64,000 bases of DNA from Microvirga mediterraneensis (GCF_013520865.1 NZ_JACDXJ010000002.1:242535-306534), one strand, 5' to 3'. Counted from the first letter of the stretch, positions 48,025-57,674 are shown. Numbers and translations: made by a program. The notes: a model not told the origin generated them from the sequence alone.

Positions 48025-48465
48025 ATGGACGGTGTTGTAGCCATGGACATTATCAGGGATCGTGAGCCGGTCAGCCGCCTGGATGTGGTCGACACGGGCC
48101 GCCGTCGCCGGTTCAGCGATGAAGCCAAGCTGGCAATTGTGGCCGAGAGCTATCGCGGGCCAAAGCAGGTGTCGGCCACGGCGCGCCGGCACGGGATCAC
48201 CCGCTTTCAATTGAACAGCTGGCGCAAGGCTCATAGAGAAGGACGGCTTGGCGCTGGTTCATGGGATGGGTTTGTGCCCGCCCTGGTCGTTCCGGACGCT
48301 CGCGCGCCCTTGGAGCCTTCGCCGACGGCACCGGTGCCGTATCCCCCAAGCGGCCTCGGTCGGATGGACGTTGTCACCGCGAACGGGCGGCATGTGATCG
48401 TCGACCGGGATGTCGATGTCGATGCGCTGCTGCGGATCATCCGGGGTCTTGAGGCGCTGCGATGA
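48025..48465 (+). CDS. tnpA: IS66 accessory protein TnpA
   Basis: The N-terminal HTH_Tnp segment RRRRFSDEAKLAIVAESYRGPKQVSATARRHGITRFQLNSWRKAH (in parts) is the IS66 OrfA signature. The C-terminal part (DVVTANGRHVIVDRDVDVDALLRIIRGLEAL) matches too. An internal ATG at 48043 is an alternative start. Its stop overlaps tnpB by 4 nt. Confidence 0.9.
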   Translation: MDGVVAMDIIRDREPVSRLDVVDTGRRRRFSDEAKLAIVAESYRGPKQVSATARRHGITRFQLNSWRKAHREGRLGAGSWDGFVPALVVPDARAPLEPSPTAPVPYPPSGLGRMDVVTANGRHVIVDRDVDVDALLRIIRGLEALR

Positions 48466-48806
48466 TCCCAATCCCAACCGGCGTTCGGGTATGGCTGGCG
48501 ACGGGCTATACTGACATGAGACGGGGCTTTCCATCGTTGGCCCTGCAGGTGCAGGAAGTCTTGAAGCATGACCCGCTCAGCGGTCATTTATTTTGCTTTC
48601 GGGGCCGTCGCGGCGATCTGATCAAAGTGATTTGGCATGACTCCCAGGGAGCATGCCTGTTCACGAAGCGCCTTGAGCGCGGCAGGTTCATCTGGCCGTC
48701 AGCGGCCGATGGCGTCGTGACGATCTCGCCGGCGCAGCTGTCTTACTTGCTGTCCGGAATTGACTGGCGTGCCCCTCAGGAAACCTGGCGTCCGACACGG
48801 GTGTGA
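48462..48806 (+). CDS. tnpB: IS66 accessory protein TnpB
   Basis: The 114-residue protein is the classic IS66 Orf2: GVRVWLATGYTDMRRGFPSLALQVQE, HLFCFRGRRGDLIKVIWHD, FIWPSAADGVVTISPAQLSYLLSGIDW. The length is normal. It overlaps tnpA as ATGA. It is required for IS66 transposition; the mechanism is not known. Confidence 0.95.
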   Translation: MIPIPTGVRVWLATGYTDMRRGFPSLALQVQEVLKHDPLSGHLFCFRGRRGDLIKVIWHDSQGACLFTKRLERGRFIWPSAADGVVTISPAQLSYLLSGIDWRAPQETWRPTRV

Positions 48807-48853
48807 GCCTGTTTTGCCATTGAAGTTGCTGGGAAATCTGGTTCAATGGTGTC

Positions 48854-50527
48854 ATGTCATCGGCACCGTTCTCCCTGCCTTCGGACCTTGCCAGCGCCCA
48901 GGCCGCGCTGCTAGCTGAGCGCGAGGCACGGCTGCGCAGCGAGGCCGAGCGGGATGCGGCGGTTGCCGATGCCACCAATGCGAAGGCGAGGCTGTCCAGC
49001 ACGGAAGCGCTGATCGCGTATCTGCAGCTGCAGATCGGAAAGCTGGAACGTGAGAAGCATGGCCCACGCCGTGAGCGCACCCAACGGCTGATCGACCAGC
49101 TGGAATTGCAGCTCGAAGAGCTGGTGACGGCGGCGACCGAGGATGAACTGGCGGCTGAGGCTGCGGCGGCGAAAGCACAGACCGTGCGCGCCTTCACCCG
49201 CAAGCGCCCGGTGCGCAAGCCCTTTCCGCAGGACATTGAGCGTGAACGCGTCGTGGTTGAGGCGCCGACGGTCTGCGGGTGCTGTGGCGGCGCACGGCTA
49301 TCGAAGCTGGGCGAGGACGTGACGGAAACGCTGGAGGAGATCCCGCGCCGTTTCAAGGTGATCGAGACGGTCCGGGAGAAGTTTACGTGCCGGGATTGCG
49401 AGGCGATCAGCCAGGCTCCCGCGCCGTTCCATGCCACGCCGCGCGGCTTCCTCGGCCCGCATCTGCTGGCGACGATCGTGTTCGACAAGTTCGGACAGCA
49501 TATCCCTCTGAACCGCCAGAGCACGCGCTTCCAATGCGAGGGCATCGCGCTGTCGACCCAGACCCTGGCCGATCAGGTCGGCCATGTCAGCGCCGCGCTT
49601 CAGCCGATCTTCGACCTGATCGAAGCCCATGTGTTTGCCGCCGAACGGCTTCATGGCGACGATACCACGATCCCGATCCTGGCGAAGGACAAGTGCACGA
49701 CCGGACGGATCTGGACTTACGTGCGGGACGACCAGCCGTTTGGCGGACCTGCACCGCCGGCCGCGGTCTACTACGCCTCCCGCGATCGGCGCGGCGAGCA
49801 TCCGCAGAAACACCTGGCCGGGTTCGGCGGCGTGCTTCAGGCGGATTGCTACAATGGTTTTAATCCGCTGTTCGACCCGGCGAAGAACCAAACGCCGATC
49901 ACGGCCGCTTTCTGCTTCGCACATGCCCGCAGGAAATTCTTCGAACTGGTCGATGTCTCCCGCAATCCCCGGTGCGGCCAGAACGCCAGGCCGGTCTCTC
50001 CGATTGCGCTGGAGGCGGTCAGGCGCATGGATGCGCTGTTTGCCATCGAGCGCGAGATCAACGGCCGGAGTGCGACTGAGCGGCGCGCCGTGCGGCAGGA
50101 GAAAAGCAAGCCGCTCCTCGACGAGATGGAGGCCTGGCTGCGCCAGGAGCGGGGTCATCTGTCGCGATCCTCCCCGGTGATCGAGCCGATCAACTACATG
50201 CTCTCGCGCTGGGCCGACTTCTCCCGCTTTGTCGACGATGGCCGAATTTGTCTCACGAACAACGCCGCCGAAAGGGCATTGCGTGGTGTCGCCTGCGGCA
50301 GAAAATCGTGGCTCTTCGCCGGTTCTGATCGTGGCGCCGACCGGGCCGCCGTCATGCTGACGCTGATCATGACGGCCCGTCTCAACGATGTCGACCCGAA
50401 GGCATGGCTCGCCGATATCCTCGCTCGGATCGCCAACCTGCCGATCTCACGCCTCGATGAAATGCTGCCATGGGAATGGAAGAGATTGCGCCAGGGCGAG
50501 GCCTCCACGCCACAGCAGGCCGCCTGA
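48854..50527 (+). CDS. tnpC: IS66 transposase TnpC
   Basis: The 557-residue transposase has a leucine/Glu-rich coiled coil (residues about 10-95), a zinc finger (CGCCGGARLSKLG, FTCRDCEAISQ) and the DDE core: Asp in AERLHGDDTTIPIL, Asp in LQADCYNGFNPLF, and Glu near NNAAERALRGVACGRKSWLFAGSD. All conserved blocks are intact. It lies 47 bp behind tnpB. Confidence 0.95.
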   Translation: MSSAPFSLPSDLASAQAALLAEREARLRSEAERDAAVADATNAKARLSSTEALIAYLQLQIGKLEREKHGPRRERTQRLIDQLELQLEELVTAATEDELAAEAAAAKAQTVRAFTRKRPVRKPFPQDIERERVVVEAPTVCGCCGGARLSKLGEDVTETLEEIPRRFKVIETVREKFTCRDCEAISQAPAPFHATPRGFLGPHLLATIVFDKFGQHIPLNRQSTRFQCEGIALSTQTLADQVGHVSAALQPIFDLIEAHVFAAERLHGDDTTIPILAKDKCTTGRIWTYVRDDQPFGGPAPPAAVYYASRDRRGEHPQKHLAGFGGVLQADCYNGFNPLFDPAKNQTPITAAFCFAHARRKFFELVDVSRNPRCGQNARPVSPIALEAVRRMDALFAIEREINGRSATERRAVRQEKSKPLLDEMEAWLRQERGHLSRSSPVIEPINYMLSRWADFSRFVDDGRICLTNNAAERALRGVACGRKSWLFAGSDRGADRAAVMLTLIMTARLNDVDPKAWLADILARIANLPISRLDEMLPWEWKRLRQGEASTPQQAA

Positions 50528-50594
50528 ACATCCACCATCATACAACAAATCGGATTACGCGCGACACTCAAAGTCCGCGTGGCTCCTCGGATGC

Positions 50595-51232
50595 TTACGC
50601 ATCAGCGGACACATTACCGAGATCACGCAGCAGTGTGCCCATGGCCTGAGCGACAATCGCGGAATACCTCTGCTGGGATGGAAGCGGTTCGTGGGCGATG
50701 AGCATCGGGATTGCGACGCTCGCCCGGAGAAAGGCGAAGAACTGCACCGCCGCGAGTTCGGCATCCCAAGCACTCGCTGCTCCTGATGAGGCATTGTCCT
50801 TGAGGTACTGCGCCAAGCGCCTGACAGGAGGCTGCATGCCGGTTTGGTAGAAGGCCCGTCCCGGGCTCGGGAACTTCGCGGAGGCTCCGACGACCACTCT
50901 CAGTAACGCAAGGTTCTCCGGATCGCGCACCCGATCGAGATAGTTCTGCGTCAGGGTTTCCAAGTTCCCGCGGAGTCCAGACGCCTCGTTCAAGCCCCTG
51001 AAGGTCTCCTCAAGGCTCCTGGTTTGATAGGCCGCGATCAAGGACGTGAAGAGCTCGTCCTTGCCTTTGAAGTATATGTAGAGTGTCCCCTTGCCCGCCG
51101 CGGCACGGGCAATCGCCTCCATGCTGGCACCATCAAACCCCTCGGACAGGAAGATCGCGCGAACCCCTCCAGGATCTGAGCCCGCTTCTTCTCAGCCCTT
51201 GCCGTCATCGCCTGGCCCAAACCCTGGTCCAT
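50595..51232 (-). pseudogene. TetR-type repressor of the emr operon, frameshifted and 3'-truncated
   Basis: The start (TARAEKKRAQILEG) and the rest of the HTH (VRAIFLSEGFDGASMEAIARAAAGKGTLYIYFKGKDELF in parts) lie in different frames; the switch is in a G-run near 51167 and fits one lost base. The far end, after GNVSADA, takes its stop codon (TAA) from the tip of the IS66. Across the IS66 the original frame would run about 22 codons further. It follows emrA on the same strand by 25 bp. Confidence 0.82.
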
Positions 51233-51257
51233 TCAAGGGCCAACCCATTCCAGCAGG

Positions 51258-52343
51258 TCATTCGGTGCGCACGGCGCCGGTGGACGCGACTTCGTTGGAC
51301 GTGCCCTTGCTCGCCGTATTGACACTGACCACCACGGACATGCCCGGGGCAAGCCGCTCCGCAAGGTCCTGCCCCGCGTCAATGGCGATGCGCACGGGAA
51401 CGCGCTGGGCCACCTTGGTGAAGTTGCCGGTGGCGTTGTCCGCCTTGAGCACGCTGAACTCCGAGCCGGCCGCGGGCGAAAACCGCTCGATGTGGCCGGA
51501 GAGGCTGGCATGCTCCAGCGCATCGACGTTCAAGGTTACCGGCTGGCCGACCTTCATGCCGGGAAGCTGCGTCTCCTTGAAGTTGGCCACCACCCAGATC
51601 TGTTCCGGCACCACGGCCAGCAACTGCGTCCCGGCGGACACATACTGTCCGATCCGCGCGCCGACCTCGCCAAGACGTCCGTCCTGCGGCGCCACGATAC
51701 GGGTGTTCTGAAGATCGATCTCGGCCAGGCGCACGGCAGCCTCGGCGCCCTGCACCGCAGCCTCCAGCGAGGACCGGTTCACCAGGGTGGCCGCCAAGTC
51801 CTGGCGTGCGACCTCGACGGCGGCTTGGGCTTGGCTCAGCGCCGCTCTCGCCTGATCCAGATTGGCACGGGTCTGGTCGGCCTCCTTCTGCGTGGTCACG
51901 CCCCGGGACAGCAGCGGCTCAATGCGCTCCCAACTGGCCTCGGCAGCCTTGAGCGCGGCTTTCGCGCCGTTGACCTGGGCTTCGCTCGACCTGATCCTGG
52001 CCTCGTTCGACCGCTGCGTCTGCTCGGAGTTCGCCAGCGCCGCCTTTTGTGCGGCCAACGTCGCCTTCGCCTGATATAGCTTCTGCTCGTAGATGCGGTC
52101 GTCGATCCTCACCAGCAACTGGCCGGCCTTGACCCTCTGGTAGTCCTGAACGGCAACCTCGGCGACGTAGCCGTTGAGTTGCGGGCTGATGAGGGTCACT
52201 TGGCCGCGCACATAGGCGTTGTCGGTGGTCTCGACCGAGCTGGTGAACGGCGGCAGGCGCCAAGCGTAGAGCACGAGCGCCGTGCCGGCGAGGCCGATCA
52301 CGACGGCAACAAGGGTGGCGGTGGATCTGAGGAACTTCAGCAT
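51258..52343 (-). CDS. emrA: HlyD/EmrA-family efflux adaptor
   Basis: A single N-terminal membrane helix (TATLVAVVIGLAGTALVLYAW) precedes the lipoyl half (ETTDNAYVRGQVTLISPQLNGYVAEVAVQD), a long coiled-coil hairpin (residues about 90-210) and the barrel domain (NTRIVAPQDGRLGEVGARIGQYV). This is the EmrA type, partner of a 14-helix MFS pump. The ATG at 52343 lies 21 nt after the emrB stop. It should connect the pump to an outer-membrane channel, which is not encoded here. Confidence 0.93.
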   Translation of the reverse strand: MLKFLRSTATLVAVVIGLAGTALVLYAWRLPPFTSSVETTDNAYVRGQVTLISPQLNGYVAEVAVQDYQRVKAGQLLVRIDDRIYEQKLYQAKATLAAQKAALANSEQTQRSNEARIRSSEAQVNGAKAALKAAEASWERIEPLLSRGVTTQKEADQTRANLDQARAALSQAQAAVEVARQDLAATLVNRSSLEAAVQGAEAAVRLAEIDLQNTRIVAPQDGRLGEVGARIGQYVSAGTQLLAVVPEQIWVVANFKETQLPGMKVGQPVTLNVDALEHASLSGHIERFSPAAGSEFSVLKADNATGNFTKVAQRVPVRIAIDAGQDLAERLAPGMSVVVSVNTASKGTSNEVASTGAVRTE

Positions 52344-52364
52344 GGGGATCAATCGTGAGGGTTG

Positions 52365-54062
52365 TCAGGCAAAGGAGGGTTGAGGCGTGGGAGCAAGCCG
52401 CCTGCCGATGGCGACCACCGTGACGTGGACGATCAGCGCAGCCAGCGCGAGCACGGCGAGCAAGGCGATGACCATGAAGGCGTCGTTGTACGCGAGGACA
52501 TTGGCCTCCCGTGTGACCTGCTGGTTGAGCAGGGTCAGCCCCTGGGTGGTCATCTGCGTCGGATCGGTGAGCACGCGGTCATAGGCGCCTGAGAGCTGGT
52601 TCATGCGCTGGGCCACGATGGGATCAGTCGGGATGAGGTGCTCGGCCAGGGCTTGGTAGTGAACCTTTGAGCGCCAGGTGACGAAGGTCCCGACGACCGC
52701 CGAGCCGAGCGAGCCGCCGATGCTCTGGGTGGTGAGGAAGACGATCACGAAGCTCAGGATGTAGTTGGGGCCCTTCTTCAGGGCCGACATCAGGCCTGAT
52801 GCCAAGGCGGGCGGCAGGAACAGGGCACCGGCGAAGGCGATCATGGCCTGGCTCAGATACATCTCGGCGGGACGGGTCAGGTTTGTCGCCTGGCTGTCCA
52901 TGAAAGCGCCGGCCGCCAACATCGTCAGCGCCACCATGTGGATGACCGGCTCCCGGCCGGGCTTCATCACGGCGGCACAGGCCAAGCCGCCGGCGACGGT
53001 CGTGCCGAGAATGATCCAGGACAGCGTCGCCATCTGGCTGTTCTGGAGACCGAGCACCTGGAACAGGCCGAAGGCGCCGCTGGTCTGCTCGGACAGGACG
53101 ATGCGGAAGATCAGGAGGGCCGCCGTGAAGTGCAGGACCTCCCGGCTGGTAAGCCAGCGGATGTCGAGGAGCGGGTTGGCGCGATTGAGCTCGATGGCCG
53201 CCGCGCAGGTGACCGCGATGATCGCACCGGCGAGCATGAGCCCGAGCCATGGCGCCTCGAACCACCAGTAGAACCGGCCTACGGTCATCGCCATGGCGGC
53301 CAGTCCGAAGCCGACGGCAATGAACAGGTAGCTCACGACGTCGAGGGGCTGGATGACCTTGGCACGCGGCTGGGGCGCCAGGGGCAGCAGGTAGACGGCC
53401 CCGAAGGCTACCATGGCAATGGCGATCTCCAGGACATGGAGGCCGTGCCACCCGCCGATATCCAGGAGCGTGGGCGAGATCAGCCGGGCCACACTCGGGG
53501 CAAGCGCCAGGTTGGTCAGGGCGAGGCTGAGCCCGAGATTGAGCTTCTTGGCCGGTGGAAACGGCTCCAGCATGTAGAGGAAGGCGAGCGCCGACATGGG
53601 CGCGGCTACGACGCCGCTGAAGAAGCGCACGATGATCGCCGAGTGTAGGTCGTCGACGAAAAGGTGCATCACGGACACGAGCAGGAAGGCCAGGATAGCC
53701 AGCTCGGCGAAGTTGCGCAGGCCGAACTGAGTGCGGACTTTGATCAGGATCAGCGAGAGGCTGGCATAAGGCGCCATGTAGGCGGCCATCAACCACAGAG
53801 CCTCATTGGTGGTCGCGCCGAGCGCTCCCTGGATCTGGGGCAGGTTGGCCGAGATGAGGTTCATCCCGAGCCCCTGAGTCATCGCCAGAAGCACCGAGGC
53901 CAGCATGAAGCTCGCTGCCCGCAGCGGCGGCATGGGGGCAGGCGCCGCCGGAGGGGATGGCGGCGCCTGCGGCTCCTGGCGTTCCGGCGCTTGCGAAGGG
54001 GTCTCGTCCTCGGCGCCGGTCACAGGAGATCTGGATTGATGGATAGCAGGCGCGGCGGTCAT
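52365..54062 (-). CDS. emrB: EmrB-type MFS drug exporter (DHA2 family)
   Basis: The 565-residue protein has a Pro-rich cytoplasmic N-terminus (residues about 20-45) and 14 predicted helices. MFS features include NLISANLPQIQGALGATTNEALWLMAAYM in helix 1-2 and RFFSGVVAAPMSALAFLYML in helix 4-5. It is a proton-driven exporter of hydrophobic compounds. Its ATG overlaps the marR stop as ATGA, and emrA follows, so the three form an operon of the marR-emrB-emrA kind. The substrate is unknown. Confidence 0.93.
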   Translation of the reverse strand: MTAAPAIHQSRSPVTGAEDETPSQAPERQEPQAPPSPPAAPAPMPPLRAASFMLASVLLAMTQGLGMNLISANLPQIQGALGATTNEALWLMAAYMAPYASLSLILIKVRTQFGLRNFAELAILAFLLVSVMHLFVDDLHSAIIVRFFSGVVAAPMSALAFLYMLEPFPPAKKLNLGLSLALTNLALAPSVARLISPTLLDIGGWHGLHVLEIAIAMVAFGAVYLLPLAPQPRAKVIQPLDVVSYLFIAVGFGLAAMAMTVGRFYWWFEAPWLGLMLAGAIIAVTCAAAIELNRANPLLDIRWLTSREVLHFTAALLIFRIVLSEQTSGAFGLFQVLGLQNSQMATLSWIILGTTVAGGLACAAVMKPGREPVIHMVALTMLAAGAFMDSQATNLTRPAEMYLSQAMIAFAGALFLPPALASGLMSALKKGPNYILSFVIVFLTTQSIGGSLGSAVVGTFVTWRSKVHYQALAEHLIPTDPIVAQRMNQLSGAYDRVLTDPTQMTTQGLTLLNQQVTREANVLAYNDAFMVIALLAVLALAALIVHVTVVAIGRRLAPTPQPSFA

Positions 54063-54532
54063 GCGGCATCCGTCTGGCAGCCTGCGACAGTCGAGATCCT
54101 CCGAGCCATCGCACGCATGGTCGCGGCGGCGGCGATCAAGTCGGTCTCCGGGATGTCGGCAAGCACCTCCTCACGGAGCTCGTCGCCGAGCCGTATCACC
54201 TCGGTGGCGAGCTTGTGACCCTCCGCCGTGAGGGCGATCTGCTTGGCGCGGCGGTCCCCTTCCACGGGCCTGCGTTCCGTCAGACCCTGAGCCTCAAGCC
54301 CGTCGAGCAGGCGGACCAGGGTCGGGCCCTCGACTTCGAGGATCTCGGCAAGCTCGGTCTGGGTCATGCCGTCCTTGCGAGCGAGATGGATGAGGGTGCG
54401 GGCGCGGGCGAGCGTCAGGCCCTTGGCGCGCACGCGGGCATCGAACAGGGTCCGCAGCTTGCGGCTGGCAATCGACAGCTCCTCCAGGAACCCGGCCCGC
54501 ACGGCAATGAGAACATCTTGCTTAGGTAGCAT
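54059..54532 (-). CDS. MarR-family regulator
   Basis: The 157-residue protein shows the winged-helix core: TLARARTLIHLARKDGMTQTELAEILEVEGPTLVRLLDGLEAQGLTERR (in parts), then the wing GDRRAKQIALTAEGHKLATEV. MarR proteins repress drug-efflux operons until a ligand binds; here it is the first gene of marR-emrB-emrA. A perfect 14-bp palindrome starts 4 bp upstream of its start codon and is the likely autoregulatory operator. Confidence 0.93.
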   Translation of the reverse strand: MLPKQDVLIAVRAGFLEELSIASRKLRTLFDARVRAKGLTLARARTLIHLARKDGMTQTELAEILEVEGPTLVRLLDGLEAQGLTERRPVEGDRRAKQIALTAEGHKLATEVIRLGDELREEVLADIPETDLIAAAATMRAMARRISTVAGCQTDAA

Positions 54533-54535
54533 AAT

Positions 54536-54565
54536 GATAGGTACCTATCTATATGGTGCCTATAT
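54536..54565. promoter_or_regulatory. Probable MarR operator, tandem palindromes
   Basis: GATAGGTACCTATC (54536-54549) is a perfect palindrome directly before the marR start. A second imperfect copy, ATATGGTGCCTATAT, lies at 54551-54565. The spacing, position and AT-rich arms fit MarR autorepression of the emr operon. Confidence 0.7.
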
Positions 54566-54847
54566 ACATTCAAGCGGGCAGGCATGCAAGAGGAGGTGAT
54601 GTCGGATAGAGCAACCCGATTGGAAAACAGCCGCTCTTGGGTCAATTTGAGTCATTCAGCGCGACCGTAACAATGTCCGATCTCTGGCTGATTGCTGACG
54701 TTCGTTGATTCTGGCAGTAAGGTTCGACCTGCGGGAGAACCGATGCGATCGCAGAGGAGATCACTCACTCAGTCGGGCATGTTTCCCAATCCGGTTTTCT
54801 GGGAAGCATGACCAAATCTGATCAGCATCTAAGTGCTTGATATGATT

Positions 54848-54897
54848 TGGTGAGCGCGCTGGGACTCGAACCCAGGACCCTCTGATTAAAAGACAGA
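54848..54897 (-). tRNA. 3' half of tRNA-Lys (UUU), partial: integration scar
   Basis: On the minus strand the anticodon loop CTTTTAA, the 3' anticodon strand, the T arm with GGTTCGAGTCC, the 3' acceptor strand CGCGCTC and encoded ACCA are all present. The 5' half is missing: no GAGCGCG acceptor strand or D arm follows upstream, and identity breaks in the anticodon stem (T-T mismatch). Such 3' tRNA halves are the usual attachment-site copies left by tyrosine integrases. It is not a functional tRNA. Confidence 0.8.
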
Positions 54898-55071
54898 GGG
54901 ATCGCCGAAGAGTATCTGTCTGTTCGGGCACAAGCCTTACGCTGCAATCCGGTGGAACCGACAGAGATCCAGTGCCTGATCGATGGGATCGCGGGTTGCC
55001 AAGGAGGCCATTGAGACAAGCCCCGGCTCATCTCAGAACCGAATGCTCCGCATCGCGAGCCGCGCCTCGAT

Positions 55072-55578
55072 CTAAACTATGCCGGCGAACCATCCCTGAA
55101 ATTTCGAGAACGGGAAGTGGTCAGCTTCAGGCGTGGGCCTCGGCGCATTCTGTTGAGCAGCCTCCATCCGGGTTCTCACCTCCTCCGTCGAGAGGTCATT
55201 CGCCTGCCGCCCAATGGCCAGTGCGCCCTCCAGAACCTTGAGACCTTCCCGAAACGGGAGACACCATCTCATGCGCGCGGCAATGTAAGCTTCCCGCTCC
55301 CGCTCCACAGTCGGCGTGTCGGCACAGGCCAAGCGGGTGACGAAGGGCAGCAGATGCTGCCGCTGCTCGTCATTGGCTTGGTCGTTCAGCTGCATCGCCA
55401 GCCGGCAGATCGGACGCGAGAAGCACGCTGGCATATCTTCCACCGAGCGCACCGGCTGGTAGGGGAAGCCGGCCGCCACAATGGCGGCTTCGTTGATGCA
55501 GGTTCCGCCGTCTTGTCCAGGAAACGTATGCGAGCCGTGTTTCAGTCGCCAGTTCAGAATGTGGCCGAAGCTGTCCAT
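55072..55578 (-). CDS. Hypothetical protein, 168 aa
   Basis: The ATG at 55578 follows AAGGAG. The protein is soluble, with an N-terminal GHILNWRLKHGSHTFPGQDGGTCINEAAIVAAGFPY segment (quoted in part from about residues 5-40). The central helices contain SRPICRLAMQLNDQANDEQRQ and CLPFREGLKVLEGAL. I have seen this start pattern in small uncharacterised bacterial proteins but can assign no function. It lies next to the tRNA-Lys scar, so it may be island cargo or chromosome edge. Confidence 0.7.
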   Translation of the reverse strand: MDSFGHILNWRLKHGSHTFPGQDGGTCINEAAIVAAGFPYQPVRSVEDMPACFSRPICRLAMQLNDQANDEQRQHLLPFVTRLACADTPTVEREREAYIAARMRWCLPFREGLKVLEGALAIGRQANDLSTEEVRTRMEAAQQNAPRPTPEADHFPFSKFQGWFAGIV

Positions 55579-55830
55579 CGTGACGCTCCTTATGGGGTTC
55601 CCACTCCAGGATCGTGATCCTCTGACGCCTCACCTGTCAACAAGCAGTAGTGGCCAACGTCACCGCCCTATCCGTTGTAGTGGGATTACAAAGGCTGACG
55701 ACAAAATGCTGAGGATGATGAGCGGCGATATGTCGAGCAGAATGTCCGTTCCAGCAGGATGAATGCACCCCGCTGCCAACCTGCTTCGCATGAGAGCTGT
55801 CAAATTCTCTGCTGCGGGGACGGCAAGCCC

Positions 55831-56789
55831 TCAGGATGACCGGTTCGGATCCGTCAGGGGCTCGGCGAGATCATGGGTCTGAGATCCAGGATCGGGAGTG
55901 AGCCCACCTGTCTGGCGCTCGATCATGCGCCGCACCCGTGGCCGACCTGGCCCCTGATGCAATTCCCGGAGCCGTTCGCCCACCGCAGCATCAGCCTGCG
56001 TGATGCGCTGGTTATGCCGCACATAGTCGAGCCAGGTCGGGTTATGATAGCGCTCGATCCAAATCTCCGGGTTCTCCAGATCCCGCAGCAGCGTCCAATG
56101 ACGCGCGCCGTCCCGGCGCCGGATCCGCCGCCGCTCCGCCATCACGGCAAGGAAGGCCACTACATCCTCCTCCCATATCCTGTACTCGATCGTGATCACG
56201 ACCGGTCCGCTGCGCGGTAAGATGTCGACGGCAAGATCAGGCTCCGTCCACCGGTTCAGCGGATCAAGGTTGAGCGTCTTCAGCTCGGGCAAAGGCAGCC
56301 ATAGGCCGAGAGCGGCTCCGGTAACCAGTAGCACTGCCGCGATCAGAAGAGCATCCCCCGTTCCATACTGCTCGGCCGCCATACCCCAGATCCAGCTGCC
56401 GAGGGCCATGCCGCCGAAGGTCGCCATCTGGTAGAGCGCCAGAGCACGACCTACGACCCAGCGGGGTGAGGACAGCTGCACGGTGGCGTTGAAGCTTGAG
56501 AGCGCCAGCACCCAGCTCGCCCCACCCAGGGCCATCGCGACGATCGTCAGAGGCGCGAAAGGGCTCAGTCCCGCAACCGTTGAGCACACGGCGAAGCTGA
56601 TGAAGGCAATGCGCACGAGCGCCTCAAGGGACAGGGCCTGCCTCAGACGGGTACTCAGGAGGGCTCCGCCAACCGCACCGATGCCGAAGGCCCCAAGCAG
56701 GAGGCCAAAGGTGAGCGGCCCTCCTTGGATCAGATCCCGGGCAATAAGCGGCATCAGGGCCTGCACGGCAATGGCCGCGACGCCAAACA
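55831..56789 (-). pseudogene. MFS exporter, C-terminal part (gene split by IS21 element C)
   Basis: From the insertion point the frame reads FGVAAIAVQALMPLIARDLI and holds the last six helices of an EntS/MFS_3-type transporter (ALSLEALVRIAFISFAVCS, GGMALGSWIWGMAAEQYG). A soluble C-terminal domain of about 110 residues follows (VVITIEYRIWEEDVVAFLAVM, ARHWTLLRDLENPEIWIERY), resembling a monooxygenase/dimeric alpha-beta barrel domain. Removing the insert with one copy of AAACA restores RGAVFGVAAIAVQAL. The N-terminal part is at 60500-60976. Confidence 0.88.
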
Positions 56790-56877
56790 TGTCAATCGGC
56801 GTCCAAGTTTGACCCTCGATCAGCATCCAATTCTGACCCCGCGGACATAGATCCAGTGCCGCCTTTCTGCGGCTTGA

Positions 56878-57609
56878 TCAGATCCGGTTCTTGAAGCGCC
56901 AGCTCTCGTTGCCGGTCTCGACAATCTCGCAGTGGTGGGTCAGCCGGTCGAGCAAGGCCGTGGTCATCTTCGCGTCACCAAAGACGCTCGGCCATTCCCC
57001 AAACGCCAGGTTGGTTGTGACGATCACAGAGGTCTGCTCATACAGCCGGCTGACCAGATGGAACAGAAGCTGGCCACCTGATTGGGCAAACGGCAGGTAG
57101 CCGAGTTCGTCCAGCACAACGAAGTCCATCCGCGAGAGATAGTCCGCCATCCGGCCCTGCCGGCCTGCACGGGTCTCAGCCTCCAGCCGGTTCACCAGAT
57201 CAACCACATTGTAGAACCGCCCGCGGGATCCAGCGCGAATGCACGCTCGCGCAATCCCTATCGCCAGATGGGTCTTGCCCGTGCCGGTGCCGCCCACCAG
57301 GACGACGTTGCGCTCCTGGGCCAGGAACTCCCCGCCGGCCAGATCCCGTACGAGGCCTTCGTTGATCGGCGTGCCGGAGAAGACAAAGTCCTCAAGGTCC
57401 TTGGCCAGGGGCAGTTTGGCAATCGTCATCTGGTACTTGATCGAGCGCGCCTGCTTCTCGGCGATCTCTGCCGACAGAAGATCGCCCACCACCCGCTGGG
57501 GCTCATGACTGCGCTTGATTGCCGTCGTGATGATCTCGTCATAGGCCGTTCTCATGCCATAGAGCTTGAGGTTGCCCATGGCTGTAAGGATCTCGGTGCG
57601 TTCCATCAT
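56878..57609 (-). CDS. istB: IS21 family helper ATPase IstB (element C)
   Basis: The 243-residue AAA+ ATPase has Walker A ([16 protein letters not shown]), Walker B ([17 protein letters not shown]) and sensor [14 protein letters not shown], with an intact C-terminus. The length is normal. It is now cut off from istA by the IS3 insert. Confidence 0.93.
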   Translation of the reverse strand: MMERTEILTAMGNLKLYGMRTAYDEIITTAIKRSHEPQRVVGDLLSAEIAEKQARSIKYQMTIAKLPLAKDLEDFVFSGTPINEGLVRDLAGGEFLAQERNVVLVGGTGTGKTHLAIGIARACIRAGSRGRFYNVVDLVNRLEAETRAGRQGRMADYLSRMDFVVLDELGYLPFAQSGGQLLFHLVSRLYEQTSVIVTTNLAFGEWPSVFGDAKMTTALLDRLTHHCEIVETGNESWRFKNRI

Positions 57610-57674
57610 ACAGCCTGATCTTCCCTCGCGTTGATGGACACCTTTGCTAAGCTCCTGCGGGAGCGGGAAGGTGT

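Larger units (their letters stand above)
47954..50598 (+). mobile_element. IS66-family element, complete, 2645 bp
   Basis: The tips are GTACGCATCCGAG (47954 inward) and GTAAGCATCCGAG (50598 inward). An 8-bp duplication GCATCAGC flanks the element (47946-47953 and 50599-50606). It contains tnpA, tnpB and tnpC in the usual order. It landed in the 3' end of the tetR gene read from the right. Confidence 0.95.

Noticed and set aside
49298..50158. A 286-codon minus-strand frame
   Set aside because: It is antisense to IS66 TnpC.
54848..54925. A complete tRNA gene
   Set aside because: The 5' acceptor strand and D arm are absent and the anticodon stem has a mismatch; only the 3' half is real.
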